40,412 nucleotides of DNA from the IMG/VR virus record IMGVR_UViG_3300042887_000795, positions 1-40,412 of that record; one strand, given 5' to 3'. The stretch comes from a virus. Below are positions 39,604 through 40,412 of this stretch, one piece after another. Positions within the stretch are counted from its first letter, which is position 1, and each line of letters starts with the position of its first letter. Under the pieces are notes generated by a model that was not told the DNA's origin, did not search any database, and saw nothing but the letters and a program-made list of their open reading frames with translations. A program made the position numbers and the translations under genes.

Positions 39604-39929
39604 TCCGTGCCTCCCATCGGGAACAGGGTCATCGCCGTCGCCGGGACGCACACGATCCGGGGACGCCCGGCCGTGCCCTTTCGGACACGGCCGGAGTCCA
39701 CGATCAGCCCGAGCGAGCGGAGTTCGCTGCAACGCTTCCACCAGCAGCCGCCGACCCCGGCGACCGCAGCGGCCTCCTCGTCGGTGAGCCCGTCCGGGTG
39801 CTGCTCGAACGCACGGAGGATGGTCTCCCGCTGGGTGACCGCCGCCTCGCGGATGCTTCGATCCGCGTAACTGCTGGTCCACGGGTCGGTGACACGGACG
39901 CACGCGATGTCAGAACGGGATTTCGTCAT
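39600..39929 (-). CDS. Winged-helix DNA-binding protein, 109 aa
   Basis: Residues 30-95 (QRETILRAFEQHPDGLTDEE, then AVAGVGGCWWKRCSELRSLG, LIVDSGRVRKGTAGRPRIVC) form a winged-helix domain of the type often found in phages and mobile elements ('R...L..l....glTd.E.a...g......R..eL...GlI...G..R.t..GR...vw'). ATG 39929 overlaps the annealing gene's end by 20 bases; AAGGAC upstream. May regulate or recruit to phage DNA. Confidence 0.7.
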   Translation of the reverse strand: MTKSRSDIACVRVTDPWTSSYADRSIREAAVTQRETILRAFEQHPDGLTDEEAAAVAGVGGCWWKRCSELRSLGLIVDSGRVRKGTAGRPRIVCVPATAMTLFPMGGTE

Positions 39930-40285
39930 CGGACAAGTCCTTGTGCGGCCCGGACTGCGCTGCGCTGGAGGCGACTGGGACGCGACGCATCTCGGTGATC
40001 TTGGCCTTCGCCGCCTTCGGCGCGTCGGCCGGGGGCTGCTCGACCACGATCGACACCTCGCTGCCGACGGCGTCGTGCAACGCCTCGAACAGGTCGGGGT
40101 TCCACACGTTGAAGCGGCCGCCGCTCGTCGTGACCGCCATGAACGGCGACCGCGACTTGTTGTTGGCGACCTTCTCCTCGACGCCCTCGATCACGACGGT
40201 CATGTACTCGCCGTCCCCGTCCCCCGCCGGGAGGGAGGAAGCACCAGCCGAAGCGGCGCTCCCTCCCCTTCCGGGGGACTGATCA
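39910..40285 (-). CDS. RecT-like annealing protein, C-terminal part with SSB-type acidic tip (continuation of the gene at 1-608)
   Basis: Continues the frame that starts at 608; together 327 residues. This part contains a Pro/Ser/Ala-rich linker, then a small beta-rich domain (EYMTVVIEGVEEKVANNKSR, then GGRFNVWNPDLFEALHDAVG and SEVSIVVEQPP) that could be OB-fold-like, then a flexible Ala/Ser-rich stretch, ending SDDEIPF. The last six residues match the acidic DDD-IPF tip of bacterial SSB, used to recruit host repair and replication factors. The SSB tip is visible in sequence; its role here is inferred. Confidence 0.7.
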
Positions 40286-40412
40286 GCCACGGCAGCAACC
40301 GGGGCCGGAGTGGATGGCTCGCGCATGGTAGCAGACTGGACCGCCACCTTGAGGGCCGTGAGCCCGGACGCCTTCGGCACCGACGGCTCCGGCGGCAGCG
40401 GCTTGCCCGCTC
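40286..40412. repeat. Terminal direct repeat, right copy (circular closure)
   Basis: Identical to 1-127. See the left copy. Genes should be counted once only: the frame of the annealing protein runs through this copy. Confidence 0.95.

Overview
The window is a complete, circularly closed phage genome from a GC-rich bacterial host, most likely a short-tailed (podovirus-like) tailed phage. The first 127 bases (1-127) recur exactly at the end (40286-40412). An overlap of that length is typical of a contig closed at the assembly k-mer, so the unique genome is about 40,285 bp. Evidence for a podovirus: a terminase pair, portal, scaffold, major capsid protein, a head-tail adaptor, a P22 gp10/T7 gp12-type nozzle, ejection-type internal proteins and fibres, with no tape measure, sheath or tail-tube gene. 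No tRNA, integrase, DNA or RNA polymerase, helicase or recognisable endolysin was seen. The host cannot be named from the sequence.

Layout. (1) Late operon, minus strand, 32117 down to 1770: small and large terminase; a cluster of tiny basic proteins; portal; an FmdB-like protein; scaffold; major capsid protein; a decoration-like protein; adaptor; two small virion proteins; a 725-residue YadA-like fibre; two more fibre-like proteins; a putative membrane/lysis cluster; the nozzle; a GNAT acetyltransferase; three internal-virion proteins; and a 3018-residue 'polyvalent' giant protein with two ADP-ribosyltransferase-type domains, which alone fills 22% of the genome. (2) Recombination operon, minus strand, starting at 1704 and running through the contig junction to 38062: a ribbon-helix-helix (RHH) regulator, a RecE-like PD-(D/E)XK exonuclease, a RecT-like annealing protein that ends in an SSB-type acidic tip and is cut in two by the contig ends, a winged-helix protein and five small proteins, almost all with overlapping start and stop codons. 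(3) A 330-base non-coding gap (37733-38061) with a three-way-junction RNA candidate and an intrinsic terminator. (4) A short minus-strand operon (37657-36538) with a small protein, a RusA-type Holliday junction resolvase and a second small PD-(D/E)XK nuclease. (5) A plus-strand operon (32249-36386) of small, mostly unknown proteins, presumably early, each preceded by nearly the same A/C-rich leader and GAGGAG ribosome-binding site.

How it fits together: replication probably relies on host polymerases plus the phage recombination set (exonuclease, annealing protein, RusA). The most striking regulatory signal is a 20-bp dyad of the type CTGTGGTG-N4-CACCACAG at four places: the promoter of the RHH/recombination operon, the promoter of the plus-strand operon, the start of the RusA operon, and inside the 3' end of the portal gene. 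The RHH protein is the obvious candidate ligand, giving a small self-controlled regulon linking all transcription units.
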